From NCBI RefSeq assembly GCF_032854445.1, contig NC_088304.1, positions 22,827,704-22,891,703 on the forward strand: DNA of 64,000 nucleotides, given 5' to 3'. Both the position numbers and the translations under genes were made by a program. The notes beneath the pieces are model-generated. The model saw only the letters and a list, made by a program, of their open reading frames with translations. It made no database searches and was not told the origin of the DNA. Of the stretch, positions 14,101 to 26,900 are shown one piece after another. The DNA comes from Liolophura sinensis. Lineage: Eukaryota; Mollusca; Polyplacophora; Chitonida; Chitonidae. How positions within the stretch are numbered: position 1 is the first letter of the stretch; every line of letters begins with the position of its first letter.

Positions 14101-16174
14101 ACTTCTCCCACCCACTCACATACTAAACTCCCTAATAGTGGGGACTCAGGGTGACCTTGATTTATAGAGACCTGAGATATAGCACACCACTTATTTATTT
14201 CACCATCTCTGGGTACAAAAGTGCAGTAGTAAAATGTCGCAAATGGGTTTTTAATTTCTCCGCTGTAAGATAAAGTTTCAAAATGTTCGATACCAAAAGT
14301 ACCTGTACAGTCTGAGCATCTGAACTGGCTGGTAATGTGTAAGTAAACAGTTTCAGTTTGTCCTGCTCTTTTCAAATTCTGACCATCCTATGATGTTGTT
14401 ATTTGTATTCTTTCATATATCCATGCAGCCAACAAAAAATCTGCTTTTGCTGCTGAACAAAACATATTATATAAAGCTTCATATATATTACTTCATAATA
14501 TTATTATTTAAATCAACCTTTCCAACCAATGAAGCAGTTTTTTCAGTGGAATACATGCATACAATTATTACAAAAATGACATTAAGAATTATTCACTTAA
14601 GATGCAAGCCTCATCAAACTATGCAAATTATTTCTCTACTACTCATACTTCTCTCAGAATGTTTCAAAATATTGGTTGCAGAGAAAGTTGAAGAATTCGA
14701 GTGCTCACATCTTTGAGCCGCCATTCACTGCGGCAGAATTGCTAAATGCTTAGTTCAGATACTTCACTTCGAGTCAATGGAAATACTATTAACCAATCAG
14801 TAGGGTTATTAAACAATGACATGGAGTATTTATAATTTAAAACTGCAGTTGCTGTGGATTGCTTCTAGCACATAATAAAAAGTTATATTATACTCTGTAC
14901 CACCAATATCTGCCTGTGTTACTGTTTATGTCACTCTACAATAAAAGCACACATGTTAGAGTTACCTTCCTTCCAGGGGATTTTTTTTTTTAATTGCACA
15001 GGTTTGTCCTGTTAGGGTTACAGTTTTTGTGGTTTTAGTTTTAAACTGACCAGAAGACTTTTCTCTTAATAGCTAGTGATAAAATGATTTATCAGTCAAA
15101 TGAATGCAACATGTTTCAAACTGGAACCAGGCAAAGTTCTTCTCACTGACGCGGATACCAGCCAGTATTTTCTCTTAAATCACGTTGTGAAACTGCCACA
15201 TTTTTCATGTTGTTAACTTGTCAAATGTAACACTGCCGGCCTATGTCTGATAAATAGCAATGGATCATTTAGCCAGGAAATCAGCTGTAAATGTACCCAC
15301 ATCAAAGCGAAGCCAAACATGGTGACGGAGGAAAACATCCAACTGGAGTTTTGATGTTTATCTTCAGGTTTCTTTTTAACAAGGTTGGCCAGTGCGTTTT
15401 ACTAAGAATACATATAGGAACATTCAGAGCAAAAGTTTGATAAAGCGCATACCACAGCAGCCTTCATGGCTATAAAATATCTATTCTAAATTGAGTAGGG
15501 ATGCATGGTAAGCAGGTATTTAGGTTCGCTTCTTTCATTTGCATGATACTTGGTTGATAACAGTGACAATCTATCTGGCCCTTCGTTGAGTACGAAAATA
15601 ACACTAAGTGTCAAGACTTAAATGACGCTAGGCCATTGTAAGAAAAGGGGTTGGAGTCTTTTGGGGCTAATGAATCAAGAGCCTATTAGGGAAAGGAGTC
15701 CACAGGAGTTCCGCGCGAGGGCACTCGCGCATGTACCTGAAGTTGGTGTTAGAAAACGCTCTATTCGCCAAATGCTTGCGCACAAAGGCTGTGTACCAAT
15801 AGAGTTCTAACGCCATCTTCCGTTATATGCGCGAACACCCCCACTCGGATCTCTGGTGAACTCGTGTCTGTCATAGGACCTGTGGATATGCTACATGTAG
15901 GTTTCAGATTAAATTTTAAAGCAGTTCCACGAATCAGACTGACTCAGTTATGTTTGATGACGACAGTGTCACTGTACGTGTCACCAGAATGAATAAGTAA
16001 CTTTTAATCCTATTTCTAATCAAAAACGTCACATACTAAATTAGTGGTGGCGAAAATCGGGTACTTGGTAAACCACTGACTTTCCCGTTTGCGTTCGTCT
16101 GAAATTCAACTCCTAGACTTACCGTCCCCAGCTTCCTCGTCAGAGCTCACTGGACCTTCTTTCCTTTTCCCCAT
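1989..16174 (-). CDS. INO80B: INO80 complex subunit B (PAPA-1 / zf-HIT protein), multi-exon
   Basis: This subunit of the nuclear INO80 ATP-dependent chromatin remodeller corresponds to yeast Ies2. Exons, 5' to 3' on the minus strand, are 16174-16123, 13862-13688, 11898-11822, 10785-10616, 8542-8491, 6547-6447, 5786-5730 and 2160-1989. Phases join correctly through the seventh exon (228 codons). The start follows family layout: a short basic/acidic N-terminus (MGKRKEGPVSSDEE), then a Lys/His-rich stretch (KKHKKHKKKHKKRK). An Asp run follows, then the conserved block EEKWLDALEKGELDD and LLTARQ. The PAPA-1 core is LTEEQIQRRQQRAKKRRQQA, then QTIDRLLKKQA. The last exon encodes the zf-HIT Cys pattern (CGVAGC, YSCSKTG, CGLECYKKNL). 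That exon needs one upstream codon in phase 2 while exon 7 ends in phase 0, so one exon between 2161 and 5729 is missing from this model. Known vertebrate proteins carry a VRY..SG-type segment there. Family identity is strong; the 3' end is incomplete. Confidence 0.9.
2271..2475 (-). mobile_element. SINE family B, rearranged double copy
   Basis: Core block, then the 'GGAGAGGAAGCCAGCATGAG' head-proximal block, followed directly by a second 'GGCCAGCATTATGGTGGGAG' core. A deletion/duplication inside one SINE or a nested insertion would explain this order. It lies in the INO80B intron just upstream of the zf-HIT exon. Confidence 0.75.
2784..2892 (-). mobile_element. SINE family B fragment
   Basis: TTTATT tail, 'GATTGGTGTTTTGCGCCATA', then an internally deleted core leading to 'CATCCGCAGGTTGGT'. 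Confidence 0.7.
3890..5205. repeat. 56/62-bp minisatellite array
   Basis: Over 20 units with core 'TGAGGTTCCAGAGGCTGGGT', then CAGTATGGGTACATTATATC, alternating 56-bp units with 62-bp units that hold an extra CACCTA. Near 4560-5200 a higher-order pair pattern appears ('CATATATACTTATGAGG' alternating with 'CGTACATACTTGTGAGG'). An isolated unit lies at 3247-3320. The array is in the INO80B intron before the zf-HIT exon. Confidence 0.92.
6158..6328 (+). mobile_element. SINE family B, diverged
   Basis: Forward copy with 'GAGTTCATGCTGG', 'CGTATGTGGGAAGGCCTGAC', 'GGTTTCCTCTGGGC' and the end 'AACACCAATCAAAATAAA'. It lies in the INO80B intron between exons 6 and 7. Confidence 0.75.
6834..6995 (+). 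mobile_element. tRNA-derived SINE, family A, truncated
   Basis: Head 'AGTACAGTTGGTAGAGCGTC', then 'GCTTTGGGAGCGGTAGA' and 'GTTCAGCATGAAG', as in the other family A copies, with a decayed 3' half. It lies in the INO80B intron between exons 5 and 6, opposite to that gene. Confidence 0.75.
8690..9365. mobile_element. Foldback-like element with long imperfect inverted repeats
   Basis: The left arm (8700-8930) contains 'CAGTAATTCTTACTTCATAT', AAGGCCATAACATCAC and AATCGCCATTTTCAA. The right arm (9120-9360), reversed, contains matching AAGTAATTCTGAATTCATAT, AAGACCATAACATTGC and AACCGCCATTTTTAT in the same order. An A-rich middle separates them. There is no coding capacity. It lies in the INO80B intron between exons 4 and 5. 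Confidence 0.6.
9640..9955. repeat. Dispersed repeat family R4, first copy
   Basis: Contains 'TCTGACCTGTGAGAAATGCT' and 'GGTGCCTCTGGAAGACAG'. A diverged copy lies at 40760-40960 ('TCTGACCTGTCAGAAATGTT', 'GTGCCTCTGGAACAGGG'). INO80B intron between exons 4 and 5. Confidence 0.55.
10337..10551. mobile_element. MITE-like element with inverted ends
   Basis: Left end 'CTGGGATCATGAAGCGATCT' followed by TAGATTTAAGTC. The right end reversed is TGGGATCACGAAACGATCTT followed by AGACTTAACTC. It is about 215 bp with no coding capacity, and ends some 65 bp from the donor of INO80B exon 4. Confidence 0.7.
13325..13555 (-). mobile_element. SINE family B, near full length
   Basis: TTTATTTATT tail, 'GTGTTTTACGCCATTTTCAA', the core block, 'GACAGACCTTCCCACATACG' and the head block 'GGACTTGAACTCACGGCAAC'. 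It lies in the INO80B intron between exons 2 and 3. Confidence 0.8.
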
Positions 16175-17997
16175 TTTTTCTTCCTGTATGACACTTCTTT
16201 TCAGACAAACTGTATCTGAAACCACTAGTATGCGAACAGTAGTGCCCCACTCCTGTAATGACGAGCTCTTCTGCACGGAGGTACAAAAGACTTCGTTCGA
16301 TGCCCGGAAATACCCGAGGGCTGTTCGGAAGACCCCGTGAATTTGGCGGCATCTTGAGTAGGCCTGTTCAGGGCTCCTCGGGTGCGAGTCGAGACCATGC
16401 TCATCTTGATCAGTACGCTGATATTTTTTAATGCACATTACTCTTTACGCTAAGATACTACATTAATTAGATAACACATCCTTCTTTAGCTAAAGAAGAT
16501 CTTGTGCGGCGAAAAAAAAAAACTGGGGAAAATAACATAAGGCTTGTATGTTCTTTAATCTAGGAATTGTTTATTAATGAAAAATACTTTTTCTAAAATT
16601 AACATGCATGTCGATCACAGTCGTGCAGTTCACTGATAAATGCATGTATTCATTCATTCATTTTCTGGTCAGAAAATTATGAATAGTGACGCGGTGTGTA
16701 CTATTCTGTCACCGTAATATAATTAATATATTAATGTGTATTAAGACTAAGATGTCAATGCATTAGGTATTGTAGATGGCCTTTTGGCCAAATTTGGTGT
16801 CAAATCGGGTATGCATAGTGGTCAACTTGTCCACAAAGCGAAAATAAAAAAAAATATCTGGAATTAATTTACTTTATAGATAGATAAATTTATTTATTTA
16901 TTTGATTGGTGTTTTACGCCGTACTAAAGAATATTTCACTTATACGACGGCGGCCAGCGTTATGGAGGGAGGAAACTGGGCAGAGCCCGTGAGAAACCCA
17001 CGACCATCCGCAGGCTGCTTTATAGATAAATTGGTCTACATATATTTGCCTGTATGTAGGCCTACCAAGCTACATTGTACACTGTAGGTACATGTACATC
17101 TATAGGCGGATGTACCAGTATACTCTTAATAGTTTGTTGCTCTTTCTGCAGACCTACTGGTAGACTACTTTTATTCGGTACTTTTGTAAAATTTGGAAAT
17201 AAATGAAACCTTTTGAAAGTTCTCGCTTCTGAAACTCTAGAAACAATTAAAACATAAGTCTACATGTGCCACATTAACAGAGGTCATCAATATTTATGAA
17301 TCATCAACTTTCCACAATATTACACTATCATCAACTTTAAATGCTGATTAAGCTGATTAGTGTGCGGTGTGACGATATATACATGTAGTGTATGCCAAAG
17401 TATTTTTTAAAAAAAATACTTGATATATGCTGAAACTTGTGTTTATTTGTGTGTTGGTAGGGAGACGTGTGCTTACATCCACAGGCTACGGGAGTATTCA
17501 TTATATACCGGTACTCAAATATCTTGTGCGTAATTATTCGTGAAGTAATGATATCAGATGATAAATCTGACGAGTATTTATTGAACTAACAGTTCACCTA
17601 TTCATTTGATCATTTGAATTAACAAGTTGATCACCTCGGGAAAGAAATTATGGTAGGTCAACCGGTATGAATTCACTCGTTAGTGTAAGTCACAAGCATG
17701 CGCACACGCCACGCCCAAACACCCGCCCAAACATCCGTCCAGCCAGCCATGACATTTTGACTTGCTGGAATGTGGATTTCGGATTTTTCAATCGTTTATT
17801 AGGCGCTGTGATGTAGGTAGTGTGATGCCAGCAAATGAAAAGCTGAAGGGCTATATCAATATACTAACATTTAAGTAGTCCACGTGTTATGAATGTAGGT
17901 TGAAGTTCATATCGGTTACCAAGGACAACCAGGTCGAAGGTCATCCAGTAGGACACGCTGTGGTGCTGGGGACATACCCAACTTCCCAGGTGGAAAC
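16175..17997. other. INO80B-TLCD head-to-head intergenic region
   Basis: This 1.8 kb separates the two start codons and should hold both promoters. I see a CACGTG E-box at 17881-17886 and a C-rich, CpG-containing stretch near 17700-17750 (CACGCCACGCCCAAACACCC). A SINE fragment lies at 16885-17020. No convincing TATA box or further exon. Confidence 0.5.
16885..17020 (-). mobile_element. SINE family B, 5' truncated
   Basis: Tail, 'GGTGTTTTACGCCGTACT', 'ACGACGGCGGCCAGCGTTAT' and 'CACGACCATCCGCAGGCTGC'. The tRNA-like head is missing. It lies in the INO80B-TLCD intergenic space. Confidence 0.8.
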
Positions 17998-20900
17998 ATG
18001 GGGGAACCTCAACTGGATACTATGCGAGTTAGCCACGGATTACTGGCGGTTTTCATATCGACGGGTTTATTTTGTCTTCTAAACAAGTGTTTGACGCTTA
18101 TTGGGATTCCAAAAACAGCGCAGAAATCGACATGGCGGTGGAAAAACATATGCACGTCATTCGTTCACTCGATTCTGACGGGCGTTGGTTCAGTTCTCTG
18201 GTTAGTTCTTTCAGTGTCGTTTTACATCTTTTTTCCCCTCCGTTAAATGTGTTCATAGTAGCCTCTGTTGACATCTGTTTGTTGTCTATTTCTACTAGAA
18301 ATTGTTTGTTGTGGTGTTGTCACCTTACATAACCCACAGACGCTGTTGCTAGTTACAAGTAGTTGACACAGATTCGAGCTCTTACAAAACACCGATCTTT
18401 GGCTGACCCAGAATTTTACATGAGGTTCCATTGTGGGGGTCAGGCAATTATTTTACCGCCTGACGTAATTTTCTGACCTCAAATAATTTCAGTTGTTGAC
18501 GTTTGCAAGGATATTTTGAGCAGTGATGATATTTTCCAAAAAATTGTGCATGACAGCAGGGAATTTTGACCACTGGAACTTCAGATAATGACTGCCTGAT
18601 TAATGGTTTGCCTCTAACTCGGCGTATAAATTATTTATACACTATACTAATGTATACCATCTATAATATATCACCATTGTGTAACATGACACATGTACGT
18701 GATTCAATCTACATAGCTTTGATTGAGTATCTCAGTTAATTAAATGCATGCTGTGAATATTAGTGATTAATTGTTGTTAAAGTGTTCTTATCAAATTTAA
18801 CATACGTACATGTAAATTTAATGGAAAACAGTAATAACTTAGGGTCAGATTTTATTTAATTTTAATGAAGTTTTAAATTTGTAAGAAAATGATTTTATCA
18901 CGAAGAGATGAATCTTAATGGTATGGCAAATGTAGCATTAAATACACCATATTTTGATTCATAAATTTACTTACATGTACATCCACTTGGATTTTAGCAA
19001 AATCATTTCTTGCATACAAATTAGCTGCTGCAAATGGTATTGTGTACCAGATATGTTCATGTAAATAATTAAAATTAGGCTGTGGCATACATAGATATTC
19101 TGTACTCATGATTCTGCATGATGCCTAATGCATGAAAATATACCACAATAAGACTAACATTGTTTAAAACTGATCAGCCCAGATTAGCACAAGCATAGTC
19201 TTGGATAGATAGTGATGGAGGTCTCACACAGGGCCCCGACCGTCCATGACCTGTTCTAGAAGACCTCATCCCGACCAAGACCCATCCATCCAGAGCTACA
19301 TACATGTACGTGCGAAAAACGTCCAAGGACTGACCAAAATGACTTTTTGTGCACATTTTGTTTCAAAAGATTAATATTAATATGAGTATTATTGAGGCTA
19401 TCTTATAAATAGGGGTGGAACGGATAATGGATTATGGATAATGGATTAACGGATTATTATCCCATGATTATCCTTCATGACGGACATTCTTCTTTGTGAA
19501 TTACTCCTCATGAAGGAGGACTTACTGATTTGCTGTGCAGCTGTTCTGATCACAGAAATAGACAAGCAAGCAAGACAAGACAAGTAGAAGACAGAAGAAG
19601 CCGAGACAACCAAGGAGTATTTGGGTGCGAAATTGGTTCAGGAGACCAGCAGATATGGGTTGTACAACACCTTGATGAAAGAATTGAAGAAAGAGGACTG
19701 CATGAGATTCTTGAGCTTTGCAAGGGTGGATTGTGCCATGTTCCAAGAAATACACGATACACAGTCAGTCCAGGAATACCCAAGCAAGACACACAGAGGA
19801 GGAAAGCCCTGTCCTACACAACCTAGCCCTTACCAAGGCACGTGTTTGCCCTGAACATGCTGTGCTCACCCCGTACTTGGCCCGACCATGCTGTGCTCGC
19901 CCCATCCATAACCTGTCGAAGCCCAACCCAGCCTGGGTGGCGTGCCACCCCAACTGTTTTGAGCAGGACCAAGATGGTCGTGTGACATGCTGTCCACCCC
20001 GTGCCCACAAGGACCCACAAGGACCCACCAGGACCCACCAGGACCACCTTACTGACCTTTCTTGGACTTAACCCCGTGCAGGCTGACTAAGTAGCACCTG
20101 GCCGGGTCGGGATGGTCATGTAGTGGTCACGGCCCTGTGTGAGATCTCCATAAAACTGTGTGATTCTTGTACTTTCTCTTGTGGGCAGCAACCTCATCAT
20201 AAAGCAACATTGCAATGTGGTAGCTGTAAGTTCATGACAAGTTCAGCTGTCTGGTGTCATATTTATCTGGGAAAATCTACAAGCAACCTGCAAATGGTCG
20301 TGGGTTCCACCCGGGCTTTGCCTGGTTTATTCCCATCATTGTTTAAGTAAAATATTGTGGAGTAAATCCAAATAGATTTAAATGAACACTTCTCGCAACT
20401 AGGTGGAATGTGTCATTTCTGGTGTCAGTGGCATGGTATTCCAGTGAGGCAGCACAACATGTAGTACATGCATAATGGCAAAACGGTATGCATGATAAAC
20501 TGTTGTGAACGTGTCTCTCAAATACCAAGAATGACCTAAAATTGTACCCATAATTAAGCATGCATGGAGGCAAATAAATAAAATTAAATAATTTTTTGGT
20601 GCTGAAACTTACATTTTTCTAGTATTTTATTTATTTATTTGATTGGTGTTTTATGCCGTACTTAAGAATATTTCACTTTTGCGATAGTGGCCAGCATTGT
20701 GGTGGGAGGAAACTGGGCACAGCCCGGGGAAAACCCACAATCATCCGCAGGTTGCTGACAGACCTTCCCACATACGACATTTTTCTAGTGGGATATCATT
20801 CTAGCTTCTAAACAAACCTTTCCTATTCTGTACCATAATTCTGACCACTGTTTTATAAGTGAATGTTATTGAGTGCTGAGTGAGACAGCAGTCAAAAAAA

Positions 20901-23900
20901 TAAGTCTATTAAACAAACTTTAAAGCACCTTTCCAAAATCATTAGAACTCTCATTGTCAGGAAAAATGATCAAGTTTGTCATTTTGGCTAATGCTATAAG
21001 CGACATTGCACCACAATAATGTTCAAGCCTTATCTTTTTATACGCCCCCGCCATTAGACGTATCATTATGTTATAGTGGTTTTGTCAGTCTGTCTGTTCA
21101 TTCATATTTGTGTCCAGGCTATAGCTCCAACAGTTTTCCATGTACAGTTTTAATTTTGGTGGATACATAGATGCACAGATGACAATATTTGACGACTTGC
21201 ATTTGTCCATTTTCACATTTGTCATGGTAACCAGACGGCCATTTTCCTTAGTTATATGTACTATATAAATAAATGTGATTTCGTGTCTGGGCTATAACTC
21301 CAACTGATTTCTGCGTATAGTTTTTATTTTTGGTGGATACATACATACACAGATAATAATGTGTCCCGATCAACTCACAGGTGTTCGTTTCTGTGTCTGT
21401 CATGGTTACCAGATTGCTATTTCCCTATGTATACTGCATATATTGAAATGATTTCATGTCCGGGCTAGAACTCCAACAGTTTTCCACATAGTGTTTTAAT
21501 TTTTGGTGGATATATTTGTCCTGTCATGGTAACCACATACATGTACCTATCATCAACACCCATGAAAATTCACCAGGGATTGAACTCTTGTTTCTGTCTG
21601 TGATTGTGTTAATGTGTTTTTTGTATTCTGTTTTTCCTCAGTTTCTGGGAGACACCGGAGATGGCTGAAGACTTGATATCTATTCACACACCTTTCTCCA
21701 GAGGCCTTATCTGTTTCTCAGTTGGTCAGTAACTGTGGGAAGAAATTCCCCCCATACTTATACTATTCTTGTTATTTTTCGTCTTTATATTCATTTGTTT
21801 ATATATATATATATATATATACTTTTTATTATTAGCTGTGAGTTCAAGTCAAAGTCATGTTGACTCCTCTCCAGCCATACGTGGGAAGGCCTGGCAGCAT
21901 TCTGCGGATGGTCGTCTGTTTCCACTGGGCTTTGCCCGCATGGTTTTCTTCCACCATAATGTTGACCATCATCGTATTATTGAAATATACTAGAGTACGG
22001 AATAAAACATCAGTGAAATAAATAAATAAATTCATCTCGGCCAGGTCAGGCGATTCCAGAGAGTTGAATAATGGTACTTGTTACTTCCTCACTTTAGCAC
22101 TCGGGAGGTTAGAGGTAGAAAACTACGTAGAAAGTGGGGTATCATGCCTGGGGTCTTCGGCACTTTGATGAAATGGATTCACCCTGCTACACGAAGACAT
22201 AGTATTTGTACACACACCTAATGACTCCTCATGCTTATATGACGGAAAAATTGTATGACAAAAAACCAAAGCTTACACACAAACATGTATATTAAACCAA
22301 AATCAGACAAATATAAAATGAAGAAATAAACAATTCTTATTTTGAAAATGTTAACTACAGGTACCTAAAAGTGATCAGAGGTTTATTTTTTTACTTTCTT
22401 TTTTTTACATATTTTTTTTGGGGGGGGGGGGAGACCTTAAATACATGTTTTTGTAAATCAGTGTTACGGTGGAACTGTTAGAGTAAATGATTAGGATATG
22501 ACACTAAATTTAATAGTGTCCATGGCAACCATACAGTCATGTTGTGATGAGAACATTTCAGTGTTCATGGCAGCCATACAGTCATGTTGTGATGAGAACA
22601 TTTTAGTGTTCATTGCAGCCATACATCCATGTTGAGATGAGAACATTTTAGTGTTTATGGCAGCCATACAGTCATGTTGTGATGAGAACATTTTAGTGTT
22701 CATGGCAGCCATACAGCCATATTGTGATGAGAACATTTTAGTGTTCATGGCAGCCATACAGAGTTGTTGTAATGAGAACATTTTAGTGTTCATTGCAGCC
22801 ATGGATATGTTGTGATGAGAACATGTTAGTGTTCATGGCAGCCATACAGCCATGTTGTGATGAGAACATTTTAGTGTTCATGGCAGCCATACAGCCATGT
22901 TGTGATGAGAACATTTTACCATTTTAGTGTTCATGGCAGCCATACAGCCATGTTGTGATGAGAACATGTTAGTGTTCATTGTAGCCATACATCCATGTTG
23001 TGATTAGAACATTTTAGTGTTCATGGCAGCCATACAGCCATGTTGTGATGAGAATATTTTACCATTTTAGTGTTCATGGCAGCCATACAGCCATGTTGTG
23101 ATGAGAATATTTTACCATTTTAGTGTTCATGGCAGCCATACAGTCATGTTGTGATGAGAACATGTTAGTGTTCATGGCAGCCATACAGCATTGTTGTGAT
23201 GAGAACATGTTAGTGTTCCTGGCAGCCATACAGCCATGTTGTGATGAGAATATTTTAACATTTTAGTGTTCATGGCAGTCATATATCAATGTTGTGATGA
23301 GAACATTTTAGTGATCATGGCAGCCATACAGCCATGTTGTGATGAGAACATTTTACCATTTTAGTGTTCATGGCAGCTATACAGTCATGTTGTGATGAGA
23401 ACATGTTAGTGTTCATTGCAGCCATACAGTCATGTTGTGATGAGAACATTTCAGTGTTCATGGCAGCCATACAGCCATGTTGTGATTAGAACATTTTAGG
23501 ACCAGGAAACAGTAAATACACGTTATATGTGGGGAAAATATTTTCTCTTTTTCACAACGGGAAAAATAGTGCGGGGATTCGGTGAAGCAAAGGGATGATC
23601 TCTTATTTCACTAAAGCTATTGTGTAGAAAATGTAGGTTTACCCGCAAGTATAATAGTCTGGGTTTTGAACTGCAGTGTTTATTGACATGTAACTTTTTG
23701 TGACCCTTTACAAACATGACCAGCAATGTTGATGTTCACTCAAGCATGACCCTGTATTGTCAGGCCTATATTAGCTGGCTCAGAAAACACAAAATAACTG
23801 TACGTGTATGCATAGTGAAGGCCAGAGTTTCTTGTGTACTTCTGCTCAGAACCCTCAGTTAATAACACAGGGTCAGTAATTTTTAAACTGTTGTACTCAA

Positions 23901-26900
23901 CTGTTTTACTCAACTGTTTTACCATTTCTCTGTGAAATACACATGTACGATACGTAAATGTAATGTGTAAATTTGACAAAAGTACACACCTTTTTATTCA
24001 TTCTACTCTCATCCTCAGACTCAGATCATAAGATATTTAAAAATTATAAAAAATATTGCAGTAACTTTCATTTTCATTTTTTTTTTTTTAACTTCCTTTT
24101 TGTAGTAACACTGCAGCATTATAGTTTTACGTTGTGCAAGTCCGAAAGTCGAAAACTTTATTGTGACTCAGTCTTACGCCATTTTGTTTTGCTACCATTT
24201 AGGAAAGTGATGAAGGTGGCAAAATAAATGTCTAAATATTGGGTCAAAGTGAAGTCTCGTTTTTGGGTAGTTACACTACTTGTATGCAACTTCCGTCGAC
24301 CAACTCCCCCACCCCCCAACCCCCCCCCCCCCCCCACCCCCCACCTCCATGTTTATGTGGTTAACAGAATAGCCTATGAATATACTTTCACACCCGAATC
24401 TTACCTAGAGGAATATTTTATGTATTATAAATTCCCGTGTAAGTACAAGTACATAGAATGTATATGATAGACCATCTTAATCCCAGATATAATAGTGCTG
24501 GGAACTGCCCTTAATAACTAGGTATCCGTTTTTACCAACTATAATTTACTGTGGCTGTTACATGTCAAGTCTTTTCTAATTATAAGGCAAGTGCCTTTGC
24601 TTATTATCATGATACATGTAGAGGACTACATTGACCTAGATTTGGTGCTTGACAGAACCGCATCAGTAGAGCTGATAGCATTTTGAAAAGTTATAACCTG
24701 TAAATAGAGAAGTACTGCGTGTAAAATATGGGCCTCAGCATGGAGTCATACGCAGCCTGCTAGGTAGCTTCGACACGGCCGAGCGTCCATGATGGTGTCT
24801 CTGTGAAAATGTCATTGTATATGTTAATTAAAAGGTAGTTTTGCTCCGAATTGGGATGTTGTCATGCCAATCTTGACAACCCTAGTACTATCTCCTGTTG
24901 CTAGCGCAGCACAAGGATCCGAGGGCCCCTCGCCAATGGGCTCACTGTGAGTTTTTAGTCCAGTTCATGCTGGCCTACTGTGCGGTTATACATGTCATAC
25001 GTGACAAGGCCTGACAGCAACCTGCGGATGGTCATAGGTTCCTCCAGGTTTTGCCCCATTTCCTCCCACCATAAGGATGGCCATAGTTGTATATACACAT
25101 GTATTTTATAGTCTAAGTGAAATTCTCGAACATAGTGAAGAACACCAATCAACTAAATAAATAAATAAACAAATCTGTCTTACGTCTGTATGTATCGGTA
25201 TATGTAACAGGATTTAATATATATATTGAAATAGTCATGAGTGTATGATATACTGGCTGAAAACTTAACCAAATAAATATATGAATTACTTGGACGTTTT
25301 ACATTTATATGTGATTATGTTTTATTTTGTGTTTATGTTTTATGTTATTTGTTTTATTTTTTTTTTTCCAGGTTATTTTTTATACGACACCTTGGACATG
25401 TTTCTGTTCAACCGAGGCAGACAGACCTATGAGCTGATAGGACATCATTGTGTGGTAAGTAAACACCTACCTTAAGTCTAGTGCAGGGGGCTTCGTGGGA
25501 AGCATCAGGGGGAGTTCCGGTAGATTATTATGACTGTGGAAAACGATGTGATAAGAAATTTCCTCCTTTGCTTTTTTTCTGAGAAAAATGGTTGACAATT
25601 ATGTAGATGTACATGTATGCTTGTATGTCTGTGTGTCTGCAGATCCGTTCTCTTAGTCTTTGTCACCTGTGGTTTTTTTGGTTGTTCATGTTTTGCTTGT
25701 TTGTGTTGCACTTCATTTGTGCATCTCGAAAGTATTTGTTTGTGACTGACAACCATCTGACAGTGTTAAATTTTGTCGTTTAGTTCTGGTACATAATTGC
25801 GTGCACATGTGTGGTATTCCTGTTGTATGTTTATACAAATAATCTACATGCACACATATACCGTAACAAAAGGTGTAACTGGAAATCTCATTCGATATTT
25901 ATTATTCCATATGGTCCATTTCTTCACAACTATTGACCAAATCTCAGAATTACGTCTACATGTATATGTGTGGAAATAAGACAGTAATGAGACATCAGTA
26001 TCCCTCTAGACCAATTAAGACTCAAAGAGAATGACCAAAATGGATAAACAGTGAAATGTTCATGATTTGTGCCTTTACATTCCAATTATTTTTTTTTTTT
26101 ATTTATCAATTTTTTAATTTTTTGGGTAAATTACCATATACATGTATGGCCTACGCTGGACAGGTACATGTTACCGTGGCAAGTTAATTACCTTTCATGT
26201 TGCCGCAGACATATCTCTTGTAGTTCTATTAGAAGCATTTGATTGTCCAAAGCACTTAAAACTGGCAGGTGCTTGAAGCCGCTGCTGTGTTTACCAACAT
26301 GACCAGTGACTGTGAACTGTACATGTATTGGGCCTCTATGTGCCTCTTCCTGCTAGTGCGAGTGTGGAGTGTCACATTCCCATAATATGTATAGGGTAAG
26401 GCTTACATCATCAAGTTACATGTACATGAACCGTTGATAAGGAGGGCAAAAAATTACTCATTCTCTCCACCTCGTGCTGCAAGCTTTGACACTTAATACA
26501 GCTATAACTGTACATTGTAAACCTATTAAAACAGACTGGTCAAATTAACCTTGAATTCACAGTTGATCAGTGCCCTCTGGAGTAATGCCTTGAGAAAATG
26601 TGGGTTGGAGGAGTTGGGGGGGGGGGGGGGGTAGTGTGTGTGTGTGTGGGGGGGCGGGGGGGTGAACCAGAAGAAAAAAGCTTTGAGGATAAGCGTGAGA
26701 TTTGACACATGTAGAATCTACAAGCTGTGGGTTTACAGGCTACATGTAGCTGGCAGTGGTATTACATACCGGCTTGTGGATAACTTTGTAAATCGTACAT
26801 AGGCTCCATGATGGCGGCATGAGGTAATTCATCCTTATTTCAGCTGTATTAGTCTGCGTGGGCAAATTTCAGAGACGGTGAAACACATGTTCATCGTCTC

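Noticed and set aside
14013..14375. 120-codon minus-strand frame in INO80B intron 1
   Set aside because: No family features. The exon 1 to exon 2 junction is already in phase without it.
15622..15810. 62-codon plus-strand frame with Arg-rich composition
   Set aside because: It lies antisense in INO80B intron 1, with no splice context or recognisable family.
22513..23499. Regular repeats considered as a CRISPR array
   Set aside because: Units are contiguous with no unique spacers, in an intron of an animal gene. The same holds for the other arrays.
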